Shown one piece after another: positions 10,694-23,019 of a stretch of 64,000 nucleotides of DNA (position 1 is its first letter; the number at the start of each line of letters is the position of its first letter). The position numbers were made by a program, and so were the translations under genes. The notes under the pieces are model-generated. The model did not search any database and was not told where the DNA came from. It was given only the letters and a program-made list of their open reading frames with translations. Origin of the DNA: Sordaria brevicollis (taxonomy: Eukaryota; Ascomycota; Sordariomycetes; Sordariales; Sordariaceae); the NCBI GenBank assembly GCA_033439795.1, contig JAUTDP010000006.1, positions 434,001 to 498,000 of the forward strand. The letters are read 5' to 3'.

Positions 10694-13298
10694 TTAGGGT
10701 GAATAGGGAACTCCATCTCTTTGGGTCGCTTTACCTCTGCCCCTTGGCTTATTATTTCTCATGTGCGAAAGCGGCGTTGTTGGTCCAACATGAAGCGTCC
10801 CGAAATGGCAGCTCGCTTCCTATCCAAATGCTCCATTTCTGGTCAGAACACAGAGTGAGACAACAAGCGCCACGTGAGTGCCCTGTCGGGTGTGTCTCAC
10901 GGGGTTATTCTTCGGATGCCTATTGTCCTACCACATGTCATTGTGCGTTTTGACGAATGGCATGTTCACTTTGTCTCTATTCACATCAATAATCATCGTA
11001 CATCCTATGTCTAGGGCTGTTCACAAGAGGAAAACTCGCGATGTTGTTCCTACGGCCCCAAACCAAGTGGTTCGACCTGTTTATACGAGGCACGGGGTGA
11101 CTTGCGGCGTAAGTCCGGCTTCCGGCAAGCGACGGGAGTTGCTAAAAGCAACTCTGAAATATTACACAACCTCGATGTACCGCTTACTCGGTGGGTGTTC
11201 GGACAACCCGGAACGGGCATCGGCGATTGGCCTAGATGGTACCGTCGAGTTCGGTATGGAGGCACAAACGGATAGTGTCTCATTCCTTCCATATCCACGA
11301 CAAAGCCCCGAACAGAGTACGGAAGGTGCTACAGAGCGATGCTGTCGTGATGCGGCGATACCATGTCCGGGCAGCCCTTCATCCTCATCGTAGTATGGCG
11401 GCTGATGTCGGCCTGGCAGCCATAGTGCCCGGATTTCTAGACAGGCTCGCCAAACCGTCAGCTGCAACTCTGCCTCGCTTTCGGGCCTCAAAGAGGTCAT
11501 CCGAATGGGGCACAAGTCATCCCGACGGGGCACTGGTCAAGTCCCGATCCCATATTTTGATACCTCTTCTCTCAAGACATTTCACCTACTACAATGGCTT
11601 TTGGAAAACTGCGGGAGTGGCTTCATTGTTCACTTAGTGACGACATTTTGGAGTACAGGAAGGGCGAGGCCTAATGGGAATAACGAATTCCGTCTTCGGT
11701 TTTATCACCTTCGAGTAGTACACGATACTTCCTCCACCCGAGTAAGTTTCGATGTCTCCCCTAACTTCAGGTAGCCTCTCCGGACTCATATACCAGAATG
11801 CAGACATGAGCTCTTCCGTAGACTCTTTCTGTATCTTCGAGTTGACCATCGCGCTTTCCTCTTTTACCAGACACCCTGAGACCAACGAGGCTTCGCTGAA
11901 GTCAGGACAGGGGAATTTTCGGACAGCATTGATGGCCCGGAATCGCTCCCACACGACACCAACCAGGTCATCGCTCCACAAGCGACCGTGTCCTACATGG
12001 TCCATCACGAGCCCTGAGCGACCTACCTATCCCATCGGTAACATGGCAAGGAACGACCATCGGTAGTTGCGGCGATATGTTGTTCAGGATGATCGCACCA
12101 GGTGATTTACTCGATCTTGGCGATATTTGGGTTGCACAGGAATAACAGGAAAACCTGGCAAGCCGGGATCGGGGGATCTATGGAGTAACACAAAACTTCG
12201 GTCCACGGGGACATATATATACTTTCTCACGATGCTGTCTCTTGGACTAAGTGCCATGTGGCTAAGACATTGGAAGGATTTAAGACTTCGAAGACTACCC
12301 CAGCCTTTTTGCGTTCCTCCCGTTTCTTATCCTAGCAGCGCGATTGTTGAAGCCACTGATGTCATTCAGCAAAATAAAGTGACTTTAGGGGCTGAGACAG
12401 ATAGGCGGGCGTGGGGTTATGTCTGGGCTATCTTGTTCGAGGATTCCCAATGATATCTAGCACAACTTGTGTTAGAGTTGATAGCCATTCATGGCCCAAG
12501 ATAGGCAGTTCAATAACTGAAGGTACATTGGGCGCAGTTCGCAGATACTGTGCCCCGACGAATATCGATAGTAGGGGAAACGAAGGAGATGTGCCTTGAA
12601 ATAAATAAAAGAAGGACAAGATAAAAAGGAAAACGAAAAAAAAAATTGAGGAAGAAACCACAGAATACGAAAAAAAGACAAACTGCAAAAATACATACAA
12701 CACCAGGGATTCGCTGGTCGTCACCGACCCAACTACTAGTCTGGCCCTCACTGGCTTATCTATGGGAGAGCGGACGGGATCCCGAGTTTTCCAGTGGGTA
12801 TGGTCGTATGTGGTTATTTTCTGCTGAAGTCGAGCTTATATCTGCAAGCTTGCTCACACATGGTGTTCGTCTCTGTCACGATCTATACCACGACCAGAAC
12901 ACTATCGAGTTTCTCAACCCTTGGCTCCCTGGGCTTGGGATACTACTTAATATTCTCTATTTCCTTTCCTCCTTTTCCCATTTCAACTTTTGCTTGCATT
13001 AACGGCTCCAATGGGTGGAATCCAAGGGCCCAAGTCATGTGGTCCCTCGGGTCGGGGCAGTCGGGGAAAGAACTTCGGAACATCCGACGGCAATGTCTTC
13101 AATTTCCGCTACAGTAGCTGACTACCGTGTCGCCCAACCAGACGGGTCGGAGATTCAGAAGGACCCACATCCCGATGGCTTCCCCGACATTATTATCCAC
13201 GGACAACGAGTCGACGACCTTCAGTTTCATGCTCCTCATTACATATGTACTCCTCGGCAATCTTGGTGAATGGCAGGAGTAGGTCGGTACATAGGTAA
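10694..13298. other. Gene-poor, non-RIP stretch
   Basis: Normal base composition, but no confident gene over 2.6 kb. Open frames on both strands overlap and look random, except for the weak kinase-like fragment at 11634-12005. The first bases (GGTGAATAGG, 10698-10707) are the second arm of the palindrome that flanks the Harbinger insertion. Confidence 0.4.
11634..12005 (-). pseudogene. Possible protein-kinase-like fragment
   Basis: A 123-residue frame starting MDHVGHGRLW. Two short blocks resemble kinase subdomains: PDFSEASLVSG (DFG-like, with Gly replaced by Ser) and, about 33 residues later, FWYMSPERLPE (APE-like). A block like the family's subdomain IX follows (GDIETYSGGG). No ATP-binding lobe or HRD motif is visible on either side, and an in-frame stop lies shortly upstream. 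If the resemblance is real, this is a remnant. It may also be chance. Confidence 0.25.
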
Positions 13299-15963
13299 CT
13301 ACATGTACGGCAGAGACGGATCCCCCCAGTGTCCGCCAAAGTCCAAAGGAACGCCAGTGAAATCCCCCAACAAGGAGGCGGCTAAGGAAGAAGAAGTGCC
13401 GGTGCCGGTGAAATAATCTAGACCTGCCGAAAATGTGCTTCCGACGACTCCTCCATGTTCGTGTACATGTCCATAGCCTGACGATGAGGACATGCCGATG
13501 CCGTTGCCAACCCCGCTTACATGATCCTGCCTATGGCCCTGGCCCTGTGGCTGCGGCATAGTATTGTCAATAGATGCGGATGCAGAGGTGTTGGTTGAAG
13601 ACTCACGAAAATTGTTGTTGTTCTGCACATGTGCTGAGTGTGAGTCTCGTTGCTGCTCCCCGGAAGAGGACGTAACAACCGAATCATAAGCCCTCAAAAA
13701 ACCCACCAAACAATCATGACACCTCGAGATAACCAAACTTTCACTGGACCGAGAAAGCAGGTCAACCGCATCGGTGAGGGCGATGCGTACCGCTGTGAGT
13801 TCTTCCTCTTTAAGAAGGTCAGAGAAGGATTCCGAGCGTCTTCGTCTAGTGTCGGTGCCGGGGCCGCCAGCAGGGGCAGGAGCAACAACAAGAAGAAAAG
13901 TGTAAAGAGTCAAAGATGCGCCAAAGGCGTGGTAAGCCGTTAGCCACCAGGCCCCTGATAGCAAAAACCTTGTGGTTCTGCCAACGGTCTACGATGGCCT
14001 TTGCGAGGGCTATGCATTCTCTGCAGGCATGTATGCAGCGACGGAGAGAGGATACGCCGGACTCGCGCAGGAGATTTAGGGCCATTTTTATGTCGACGTT
14101 GTTTTGATTAGAACTTGTAGGGGCTTTCCCGGGTCCTGAAAGCTGATGATGTTGAAGAGCAAGGAACTGTAGAAGAACGGGACGCTCAACTAGAGAGCAT
14201 AAACCCCAGTATCGAAGGCTGAGGACGGCTCGTAGGCGTTGGGCTTCGATGCTGCTTGGTGATGACGTCGACAGCGACGGGGCAGTGGCGTCGGTACTGG
14301 TACTGGTTAGATTTCTCGGGCGCAAATCTGGCGGCACAGACTGACGCCACTGTGACAACTTCCACGAGAGGTCAAAAGCCAGACGCACGATGTTGAACGT
14401 GTTCAGTCCGTTACTACCGCCCGCGTTGTCGTCGTACAGCTGAGAGACCACTTGACAAGTGAGATGGGAGAGTTCAACTCCGCACTTGAACGCGTCCACG
14501 CTCGTGGCAATGACGCTTCGGCTTGCGTACATGGAGGGGAAAATGTCGCCGATGTCTTGTGGAGGGCCCAGTTTATTCTGGAGGGAAGGGAGGATCGTCA
14601 TGGGCCGGCCGAATTTGGCGGCCAAGTTGTTGTCGTTCATGACGACCTGGTACCAGGTCCGCTTGCGCATCTCGCGCTCAAGTAAGGTCAGATGTCGAGA
14701 GGCGTCAGCTGAGTGTAAACCTATTTGTAAAGCTGCCTTGACGGCTAACGAATGGAAGGTCCAGAGTTGGGCGGATTGGGAAGAGCCGTGAAGGTATTCG
14801 ATCATGAGGCAGAGGAGTTGTACTGTGAATGTGAACCGATGTGTTAACGCCAGGACATCCTCTTGAACAGTTGTAGAGCCAAAAGGGGCTATTGCCGGTT
14901 TCCAAACTGGACGAGATCAAAACCTGTGGCATCGCCAGCTCTTTGGCCCATTGGAAGTAATCTTTCCGAGGTTTCGACTGAAGTTTCGGATGGAGTAGAT
15001 GGAGAATCGGTACGGTACACGATGCCGATGATCATGTAGAGCAAAGCCAGCCACACGCGGCGAGCGCCCATGAAGCCTCCTTTCCGCAGGTTATGGTATG
15101 TGGTCGTGAATGTGTCCACATCGATGATGGGAAAGAAAAGGCCTATCGTGCTAAAATACTGAAGGATGAGATTGGACGCTTCTGGTTCGGGAGGAACATG
15201 ACGGCTTGTTTGAGGTCTGACTCCTCTGTCATTGATCTCATCATTCGAGGGTCTCCGAAGTTGTCGATGTGACGGATATCTTGAAGAAGAAGGAAGCGTA
15301 GGCGCAGAGGTTGCCATAGCCTGTGAGCGACAGGATGGATGACTTTGAGCTCGGGTCAAAGCTAGAGAAAGCTGGCGTACCAAGGCCACGTTGGACGAAG
15401 GACCAAAGTATGTACTACAGTTTTCTCCATCATCTGTCAGTGCAACTTCGCCCATACCATCGGCGTTGAGATCCTCCTGCCGTGATCTTGAACTTGGAAG
15501 CCCGGATAGGGCAGGCAGAGCCAGCAGCCCATTTCTAGGGCTGTTGGACTCATCGCCATCATCATCCTGTATATCGACGTTGTCATCCTGGGTTAGATCT
15601 CGACTTCTCTTGGTCCCAGCAGTAGTCGGAGATGTGTCAATATTGTTAAGCCTTCTTCAAAAGCACTCAATCTGGAAAGAATGTCGGAAGGAAGAGTGTC
15701 TTCTGTGATCGACCTCGGGTGGTGATGTACTGCTGCTGGCGGCTCGTCATAGACGCATGACACGTTGAGCTCTTCACATCGGCCACAACTTGGATGTTGG
15801 CCATCACACTGTTGCCGTATTTCTGGTGTAAGTTGGACCATATGCTCTCTCGAGATCCATATCGTTCTGTTTGTGTAAAAGGACGTACCCTTGACTTGCG
15901 GTTTCGACAGTTGTGACAGGCAATGGAAACGCGGACTCGCTTCCTCGGACGGCCCTCTTCCAT
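13299..15963 (-). pseudogene. Zn2Cys6 transcription factor with fungal_trans domain, three frame breaks
   Basis: A fungal binuclear-zinc-cluster regulator, about 835 codons in all. Exon 1 (15963-15889) encodes MEEGRPRKRVRVSIACHNC and RNRKSR, then GTACGT. An 80-bp intron (15809-15888) ends in CAACAG. Exon 2 resumes CDGQHPSCGRCEELNVSC, completing the six-cysteine cluster. The middle homology region is clear (LILQYFSTIGLFFPIIDVDT, then MIEYLHGSSQSAQLWTFHSL, RKRTWYQVVM and GRPMTILP). A third exon joins at 14822 through a GC-AG intron (14823-14895). The frame changes without a good intron at about 15650 (-1), 14968 (+1) and 13966 (+1, beside a run of five T). Each side of each break remains family-like, so these look like single-base indels. 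The C-terminus is Gly/Ser/His-rich and ends at 13299. It is either a recent pseudogene or carries assembly indels; the TBCD and GH76 genes have none. Confidence 0.75.
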
Positions 15964-16400
15964 GAAGCTATATCCTTCCCGGCTTGGAGACTCTCACTTT
16001 AGGACGCGAGCCTTTGGTGATGGCTGTTCTGGAGGGAGATTTGCAGCTGGTGTCTCTTAAAGACGCTGACGGGATCCAATGCGTCGGGTAATATCCATAT
16101 GTATATTCGCTAAGGCATGTACCGCTGCATTTGTGAATAGCTTCAGCACCCCCCAGGTACCCCGCATGCTGAAGGCCGCGCTAATGCACGCTACTTACTA
16201 CGGCACCCCAGCCGGCAATGCTTCAACTGTTAAGGAGGGCCGCTTTGTAAGCGCCAAATCCTACCTGCCTACCTAATGTCACAATACTGGGTGGCTGGTC
16301 TGCAGGGATAACAGGAGTGCACGTGACCTAAATAACCGAAGTCTGGAGTCTGAGGGATTTTTACACAATAACCAAAGATCTGCACGTCTACAAAATCTTA
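15964..16400. other. Upstream region of the transcription-factor gene and border of the AT-rich block
   Basis: Normal composition until about 16,400, where the sequence turns abruptly AT-rich. No gene is seen. A clear LTR for the following copia relic could not be identified. Confidence 0.4.
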
Positions 16401-17947
16401 CACAATTACACACAATCAAACCTTCTTTACTCCCCTAATACTATCACTATTATAATAATTAAAAATTTTATTAATTCGCTTAAATTATAATATTAATAAC
16501 GTTAATAATAACGAAATTAATAATAATAATAATATCCTCAAAGATTAATAATATTCGTCTCAATTCTCCTAAAAATTAACTTACCTAAAAAAATACTTTT
16601 ATTTCTTAAGTTTAAAACCTAGGCTTATAAAAATATATGAATCCTATAAATCGCTAGCTTTAATTAATAAAATCCTTTAAACTTAATATTTTCGATTATA
16701 TTAATCAAAAACCTAAAGGAAAAACCGCCGCTAAAAAGAAGGTTCGTTTTAAAGAATTATCTAATATTATAATTAAATATAACTTTTATTATAAACGCGA
16801 TTATCGCGATTATATAATTAAAAAAAATAATTAGCGTATAAATTTAAAAGCAAACTTTAACCTAAAGATTAAAAAAACTTAATTAAATCTATAAATAACC
16901 AAAACCGTTAAAAATCTATACCGTGAAATTAACTTTATTAAATACTTTAACATTTATAAATAGTACAATAATTTTACTAAAGCCGTATATTTTAATAATT
17001 AAGAAGTTAAAAAATAAATTAAAACTTAATTAGTCTCTATCCTATGCCTAAACCGTATTATTGAAGATTAAATTATTTAATCGTTTTATTAAAAATAAAT
17101 TATAACTTTATATAAAGCCCGCGGGGTCTTTAGATTTAATAACTTAAATATTTAATTTATAGAATTCTATTATATAATTAAAGGAAATCCTTTCTCCTTA
17201 TAAAAAAATACGTATTAGTTTTAATATAATAAAGAATTAAAAAAGGATAATTATATAAAAATAGGATTCTATATTATTACTAAAGATTTTTATAAAATAA
17301 TAACGGTAAATCCTACTTAGGGTAAAGGCCGGCTAACCCCTTCGTTAAAAAATATAATATTTATAATTATATTAAACGGAAAGTTTATTAAAGAGGACGT
17401 TTTTAATAACGAGGAAAACCTTAATACGGATATTAAAAAGGGGCGGGGAAAGGCTATAACTTTAATAAAGAAGAAAGGAAGTAAAAAAAATACGTTTTCT
17501 AAATTTACTAATAAAAAACGCGCCTCCTCCCCTCCTTAATAAATTTGTAAAACGAAACGTCCTATTTATAAACTCTATAATTAATTTAATTATAAAATCG
17601 AATTATATTATTATATACGCTTATAAATTACCTTCGAAAGTTAAATAATAAACGAAGATATTAAAAAACGCGCCGCTACTAATATAAAAAAGGATAAAAA
17701 GCTTAAAAAGGCCGTTCTTTAATTACGTAAATAGAGGGAAAACGAATTTAATTAAAAATAATTCTATAATCGCTTAATAAATAAAAGTAATTTTTAATAC
17801 CTATAAATCACTGCGCTATATATTTATTAAAAGATTCTATAATTCTTGATTTAAATATAATAATTTATATTTTTAATAAAATTAATCGATTTAAAAACCT
17901 TTCCCTTATAAATATAAATAATTATATATAGGTTAGTAATAGCCGTA
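16400..17947 (+). mobile_element. Ty1/copia retrotransposon relic, left part (gag to protease region)
   Basis: A RIP-degraded plus-strand coding track lies immediately left of Gypsy-C. It continues at 57,118 on the other side of that insertion, where copia integrase is recognisable. This left part should therefore be gag and the start of pol. Features read through stops are a CCHC-knuckle-like segment near 16,790 (NFYYKRDYRDY, Cys codons changed to Tyr) and a basic segment near 17,440 (KKGRGKAITLIKKKG). The last 5 bases (CCGTA) are the target duplication of Gypsy-C. The left boundary and LTR are not resolved. Confidence 0.55.
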
Positions 17948-18204
17948 TGTTATAGGGCTGATGCCCGTGGCTGAGTCTGACTAGCACTACTAATCGTGCC
18001 GCCAGGCGGACCGCCAGTCGGGTAGCGGCCCGCCCAGTCGCGGCCTTACCGCTACGGCAAGTGGAGTAGTCCGTACTCAATCCCTTAAAAGGATAGTTAG
18101 CTAATACCGCTTAGAAAGCGCTCCCCTTCCTCCTATTTCCTTCGTAGAACGTTATCGATTTATTAAAACCTAATATTTGTACTAATTATATTATACCCCT
18201 TATA
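17948..18204 (+). repeat. Left LTR of Gypsy-C
   Basis: 257 bp, starting TGTTATAGGGCTGATG. Its end reads CCCCTTATA, against CCCCTTACA in the right LTR. A GC-rich core (CCGCCAGGCGGACCGCCAG near 18,000) survives. Confidence 0.88.
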
Positions 18205-18922
18205 TTAGGTTTTATTATTTAAAAGCGGATAGAAAAAAAGTAAATTTAATAAGCGGATAGTAATTTTATAAGCGGAAGACTAGTAATTTTGAGCGTAATA
18301 TTATAGCATTTTCGATATTATAGTCGGATTTAACGATATAAATATTAACGATGAAGGGGAGTTTTACGACTCTCAAAACGGTATATTAAATAATAGCGGT
18401 AATAGCGAAAACTTAATTAAAAGTTTAATTAAAGCTTTTAAAAGTAGTACGACCCTTAAAAATTATATTAAATCCTTTTTATTTAATATTATTTTTATTT
18501 TTAATATTTTTACCCCTTATTTAAATTTCGGAATAACCGAATATTTTATTCGTAAAAAGAAATCCCCTTTTAAGACTTTAATTAATAATAATTCCGATAA
18601 TAATATAAATTCAATTCTCCATTATAAGAAATAATTAAAATTCTTTAAATAAAACGGTTAACCTTATACTTTCGGCTTTTTTTTTAATAAATTCGTTACG
18701 GTATATAATAGCGATATTAAATAAGGATTTTACAATAATTTAAATACTGTTTAATACAAAATTATTAATACGCTTTTTACCGAATATAATTAATAATTAA
18801 AGGGATTTTAAACCGCTATAATTATACGCGGTAAAAAAAACTTAATTAAATTCTTCGAATAAATCTATACGATTTTTAGTTCTTATTAGAATTAGGAGGC
18901 GGCTTTCGATAAATTTGCCTAT
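18205..18922 (+). pseudogene. Gypsy-C gag, first part (split by Gypsy-A)
   Basis: A degraded plus-strand track between the left LTR and the Gypsy-A insertion, read by eye as an acidic start (NIDDEGEFYDSQNGILDN) followed by a gag-like helical region. It resumes after the insertion at 50,204. The last five bases, CCTAT (18918-18922), are the target duplication. Confidence 0.5.
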
Positions 18923-19220
18923 TAATACCGGATGGGTATTGTGAAGCAATAAGAAAGAATCTTAATTGTTATAAACGTGTGTAAATTAATAATAGAAGAA
19001 GAAATTAAAAAGAGGGGAGCTCGCAGCGGTCGAAGACTATATGCATTGCGAGCGCGGGGCAGACCCACTTATATAGGTCAGGCGCGACTACGGTCGCGGT
19101 CGCGGTTATAATAACCGCGCACCCGATTATCGGTTATTACTAGCCGCGGGGGGCCGGTAAGTAAATTATTACGTACTAATATTTCTAATATATAATATTT
19201 ACAATACTATTCCGGTATTA
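18923..19220 (-). repeat. 3' LTR of Gypsy-A (left copy)
   Basis: 298 bp, reading TAATACCGGATGGG at the left and TTCCGGTATTA at the right (TG...CA ends altered by RIP). A GC core contains GGTCGCGGTCGCGGT. It is strongly similar to 49901-50198. Confidence 0.88.
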
Positions 19221-21504
19221 AATGCCGGGTTTAAAAAGAACTCCCTTATTAATTTTAATAATAATTAATTATATATATAATAATCCTATTATTCCTCTAT
19301 TTTTACGTTTTCTTTACGCTCCTCTCCCTTATTTACTTCTTCCTTAACTATAAATTACGCTTGGGCAATTCGAAAACTACTTTTTTTATTATTTACTCCT
19401 TATCCTTTTTTAATAATATATTTCCCAAATAGTTTTAATACTCCCTAATTAAATCCGGAACGTTATATATTTTATCCTTTAGTAATTATTTATTATAATT
19501 ATAATTATAACCCTTCTATTTCACTAAATATTTTTATTTACCCTTCTTTTTATTTTCCGCAAACTTTAAAATAATTTTTAATTCGTATTTTGCGTTTTCT
19601 TCGTCCTTTTCCTATTTTTAATCGTTTATTACGGGGTTGGGGGGTGGTGGGGTGCGATTAAAGGGGTTATTATTATAGGCGGCGCCTTTTAATTAAATAA
19701 CGGATATTATTAAATAAATATTTATTATTTTAAGGGGTAAATTTAATTAATAGGTTAATTTACTAATATATTTAAAAATTATAAATAGACCGGTTCGTTA
19801 TTATAAGAATTTCCGAAAGGGTTGGTTAAGTAAATAGTATTTTTTATATAATTTAAGGAAAACTTTTTGACCGATTTTAAATTTATATTATTTATGATTG
19901 CTATTATATTATTTTTTAGCTATTGTGGTAGCGAAGGCTATTATTAATTAGGCGTTTTTCCGAAAATTATTTCGAAGCGTTATATAATTCGAAGGTTATC
20001 CTTTATTCTAAATAACGATATTGAATAGTTCTAAGGGTTTAAAGCCGAAGAATTATTTATAGGGGGACGATTTAATCGGATTGGAATATATACTATTTAT
20101 ATTCTATTATAAATTAGGTAGTACTTTTATTTAATTAAATTTTAATTTTGCGAAATAATAATACCGGATTATAATTTCTATATTTTAATTTTAACGTTCT
20201 ATTATACTATTACCCTACGGGTAATATATTGTAGTTATTAATAATTTAATATTTAATATTTATTATATACCCTTTTAAATATGCGATATAAATTTACAAT
20301 CGCGGTCTAAAATAATAACCTAGGGTAATCCCTAATTATTTAAAATTAATTCTTTAATTAAAATACGTCCCTAATCCTCTACGGTATATATATAATAATT
20401 TAGAATAAATTTTATTTTTTTAAACGAATAATATAATATTAGTATAAAGTTATTAAAGAAATTAAATTTAGGGATATATTAAAGGGTTTTGGAAATTATT
20501 ATTTTAGGTAAATTTATAATAAAATCGATTGCGATAATTCTTATAAATTGAATAAATTCGGGGTTAATAAATTAATAATTTCTAATAATTATTTCTCAAT
20601 CTATACGATTTAATTAATATATTAGATAATATTATATATAATCCTTAATAGTTTAAATTTTTTTTATAATAATATATTCTTTAAAATCCTATATTATATG
20701 GTTTTTATTAAAATAATATTTTTTATCGTAAATAGCGTTTAAACCAAATAGTATTATAGAACATAATACATATAAACGCCTTATTTTATTTATATTAACG
20801 TTATATAATAACCCGTTTATAATTTCGAAGGGGTATTCGGCGTAAGAAATAACGCTATCGACTTCGGTGGTATTTAGGTAATTTTTAAATTCTTTTATAA
20901 TTGGTATAAATTTTATATCCTTCGGGTAATTATTTATAAATCCTTCCTTTATAGCCTTACTTATTTATACTTTTATTTTAACGAAGAAAGTTAATAATAC
21001 GAATTATATATCGTCGAAAATAAGGATTTCGTTACTATAATTTTTTTTATCTCCTTTAGCGGGCAATTCATTTAAAGCGTTAAGTACGAAATTAAACTTT
21101 CCAGCGATATAGTAAATTTTAAAATCGTATTATAATAAATAAATTAATATATTAATTAACCTATAGTTACTTCTATTTATAAATAATATATTAAAGATAA
21201 TTTATTCGTAAATACCTTTAATAGCCGCGTAATTAATAAATATAATAACTGGGAGGTTATACGAATATAATAACGTCTTTAATCTTTTAGTAGCCTAAAT
21301 TAGGTATATTATTTCTATTTCGGAAGGATTATATTATATTTTTATTTTATTTAAAACCTTATTTAAAAATATAATTAAGAGAATTTAATTAATTAGAATC
21401 AGGACGTTAAGTTTTTAAATATAATTATCTTATATATAGAATAATACTACTCTATATCCCCGTTTAAATAAAATATCGATTTATAAAAATATTTATTTTT
21501 TAAA

Positions 21505-21785
21505 GTTACAGGTACGAGAGGGTGAGAGTAGGTCGTACAAGGTAGGTTTATTTTGGGAGAAAGACTTTAGCCTGGCCAGATATAAGTCTCTGGCCAGGAG
21601 CTATCCTCTTTTATACTTGTGCGCTTCCCTGTGGGTCCGGAACGGTCGGCGCCCGGACTCCGAGATCCTTTCCTCCATGTTATGTCCTGCCATCCTTATC
21701 TTATCCGCTATCTTATCCGTCGTCCTGGGCTACTGTGCCCTGGTTGTGCGGGTCCCCTTAGGCCTTCCTAGCGATACCCTTATAT
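21505..21785. mobile_element. GC-rich foreign insert in Gypsy-A RNase H
   Basis: About 280 bp of non-RIP sequence (from GTTACAGGTACGAGAGGG to CCTAGCGATACCC) within AT-rich Gypsy-A. The RNase H reading on the minus strand stops at its right edge (LYYLNLNKYI) and resumes at its left edge (QIDILFKRGY-like), so it is an insertion and not a conserved pocket. Its exact ends and target duplication are unclear. A solo LTR or short element is likely. Confidence 0.5.
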
Positions 21786-22165
21786 ATTTATTTAAATTTA
21801 AGTAGTACAACTTTATATCTTTATATATAGTTTTTTAAATTACTTTAAACGCTTTTAATTCTTCTTCGGTAAGTTTATAAATAGTTTTTATATAATAATT
21901 GGCTCGTTTAATTAAATTACCTAATATAATAGCGCCCGACTTCCTTCCTTCGGTTAATAACGCGACCTTACGATTTTATAAAGGCTCGGATAGTTTACCG
22001 TAGTACGGGAGAAAGTATTGAATAAATTTAAACCTTTTAATATACTTTTTTAATACCTTTAAAGTATTTAGAAATTCCAAATTCTTAAATATTTTTAACC
22101 TTTTTTTAGATATTAAAAAATTTAGGGCGTTTATTTTAAATTTAAGTAATTTAATGTTCGGGTAT

Positions 22166-22456
22166 TGTCACGGCAAAAAGGAAAGGCTTGTAATAAGACA
22201 ACAATAATCCTTAATTGATAGAAAATCGTAAAATAAAGAAAAAGGAAAACTAATCGTACAAGAATGGAAGCGCAGGCGGGAAGATATAGGCCATGCGTTC
22301 CATGGAGTGAATGCGTTTCGTGGGTGAATGGCAGTGCGGTGTTCGCTGGCATAAACCAGTGACCTGCGACAACAAGTCCCCAGTTCGCCCAGTTCCCTGG
22401 ACAACCTAGTAACATATAACAAGTTAGGTGACCAACGGGTGAGCCGTGCCGTCACA
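22166..22456. mobile_element. Solo LTR with 5-bp target duplication
   Basis: 291 bp of near-unmutated sequence starting TGTCACGGCAAAAAGG and ending GAGCCGTGCCGTCACA. GGTAT lies directly on both sides (22161-22165 and 22457-22461). TG...CA ends and a 5-bp duplication without internal sequence define a solo LTR of a family not otherwise present in the window. It arrived after RIP of the surrounding Gypsy-A. Confidence 0.85.
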
Positions 22457-23019
22457 GGTATATAATATAGGATTTCTTTAATAATAGGGCGATATTTTTA
22501 AACGTAAAGAGGTTGAAAACTTATTATAAGTATTTTAAATAATCTTCTACGTTATTTAAGAAAATAATAATATTATTAATAAAAGCGTAGTAAAATTCCG
22601 AAAATTCCGCTAAAAATCTATTTATAAATCGTTATACGAATATTAGTAAATTTTAATAATTTATAAACGCGACGTTAAATTATTCTAAACTTTAAGGGTT
22701 AATTAGGGTAAGTTTATTGTAATATAGTAATTAAACGCCGAATTAGTAAAAGAATATTATTACGTTAATAATAGTAATAAAACGTTTCCTTCTTAATAAA
22801 GCGATAATTTTGGATTATAATAATAATAGGTAATTATTTAATATAGTAATTTTATTTAAGGCTTTTAAATTAATAATTATTTTACCCTTTCATTATTTTT
22901 TAATAATCTTCTAAATAATAAAAACTAAGTACGCAAATAGGGTAGTTCGGTTTACTTAATTTATTTTACTTTATTAGTATAGGGCGCCGAAAATTTAGTT
23001 AAATATTTCTTAATTCTTT

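Larger units (their letters stand above)
19380..23014 (-). pseudogene. Gypsy-A pol (RT to chromodomain), RIP-broken
   Basis: Read on the minus strand through stops. The RT starts just inside 23,014 with a fingers/palm block (ALNKITILNNYPL is the expected pattern; the sequence gives LKALNKITILNNY) followed by RRKRFITIINVIIFFY and FGV near 22,790. RNase H begins near 22,060 (LLTEGRKSGAIILGN). A chromodomain-like end is seen near 19,400-19,600 (YLVK, stop, KGYNYNYNK, LIREY). RT palm wording (FFYQFGV type) matches Gypsy-B, so the two are related lineages distinct from Gypsy-C. Two GC-rich inserts interrupt it. Confidence 0.75.

Noticed and set aside
10878..11393. 171-aa plus-strand frame as a gene
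   Set aside because: It overlaps several frames of similar length on both strands, is Cys/Ser-rich without motifs, and has no intron or domain signal.
15580..15730. 68-bp intron (GTGCTT...GTCGAG) to explain the first frame break in the regulator
   Set aside because: Weak donor, and the downstream frame remains protein-like inside the proposed intron, which favours a one-base deletion.
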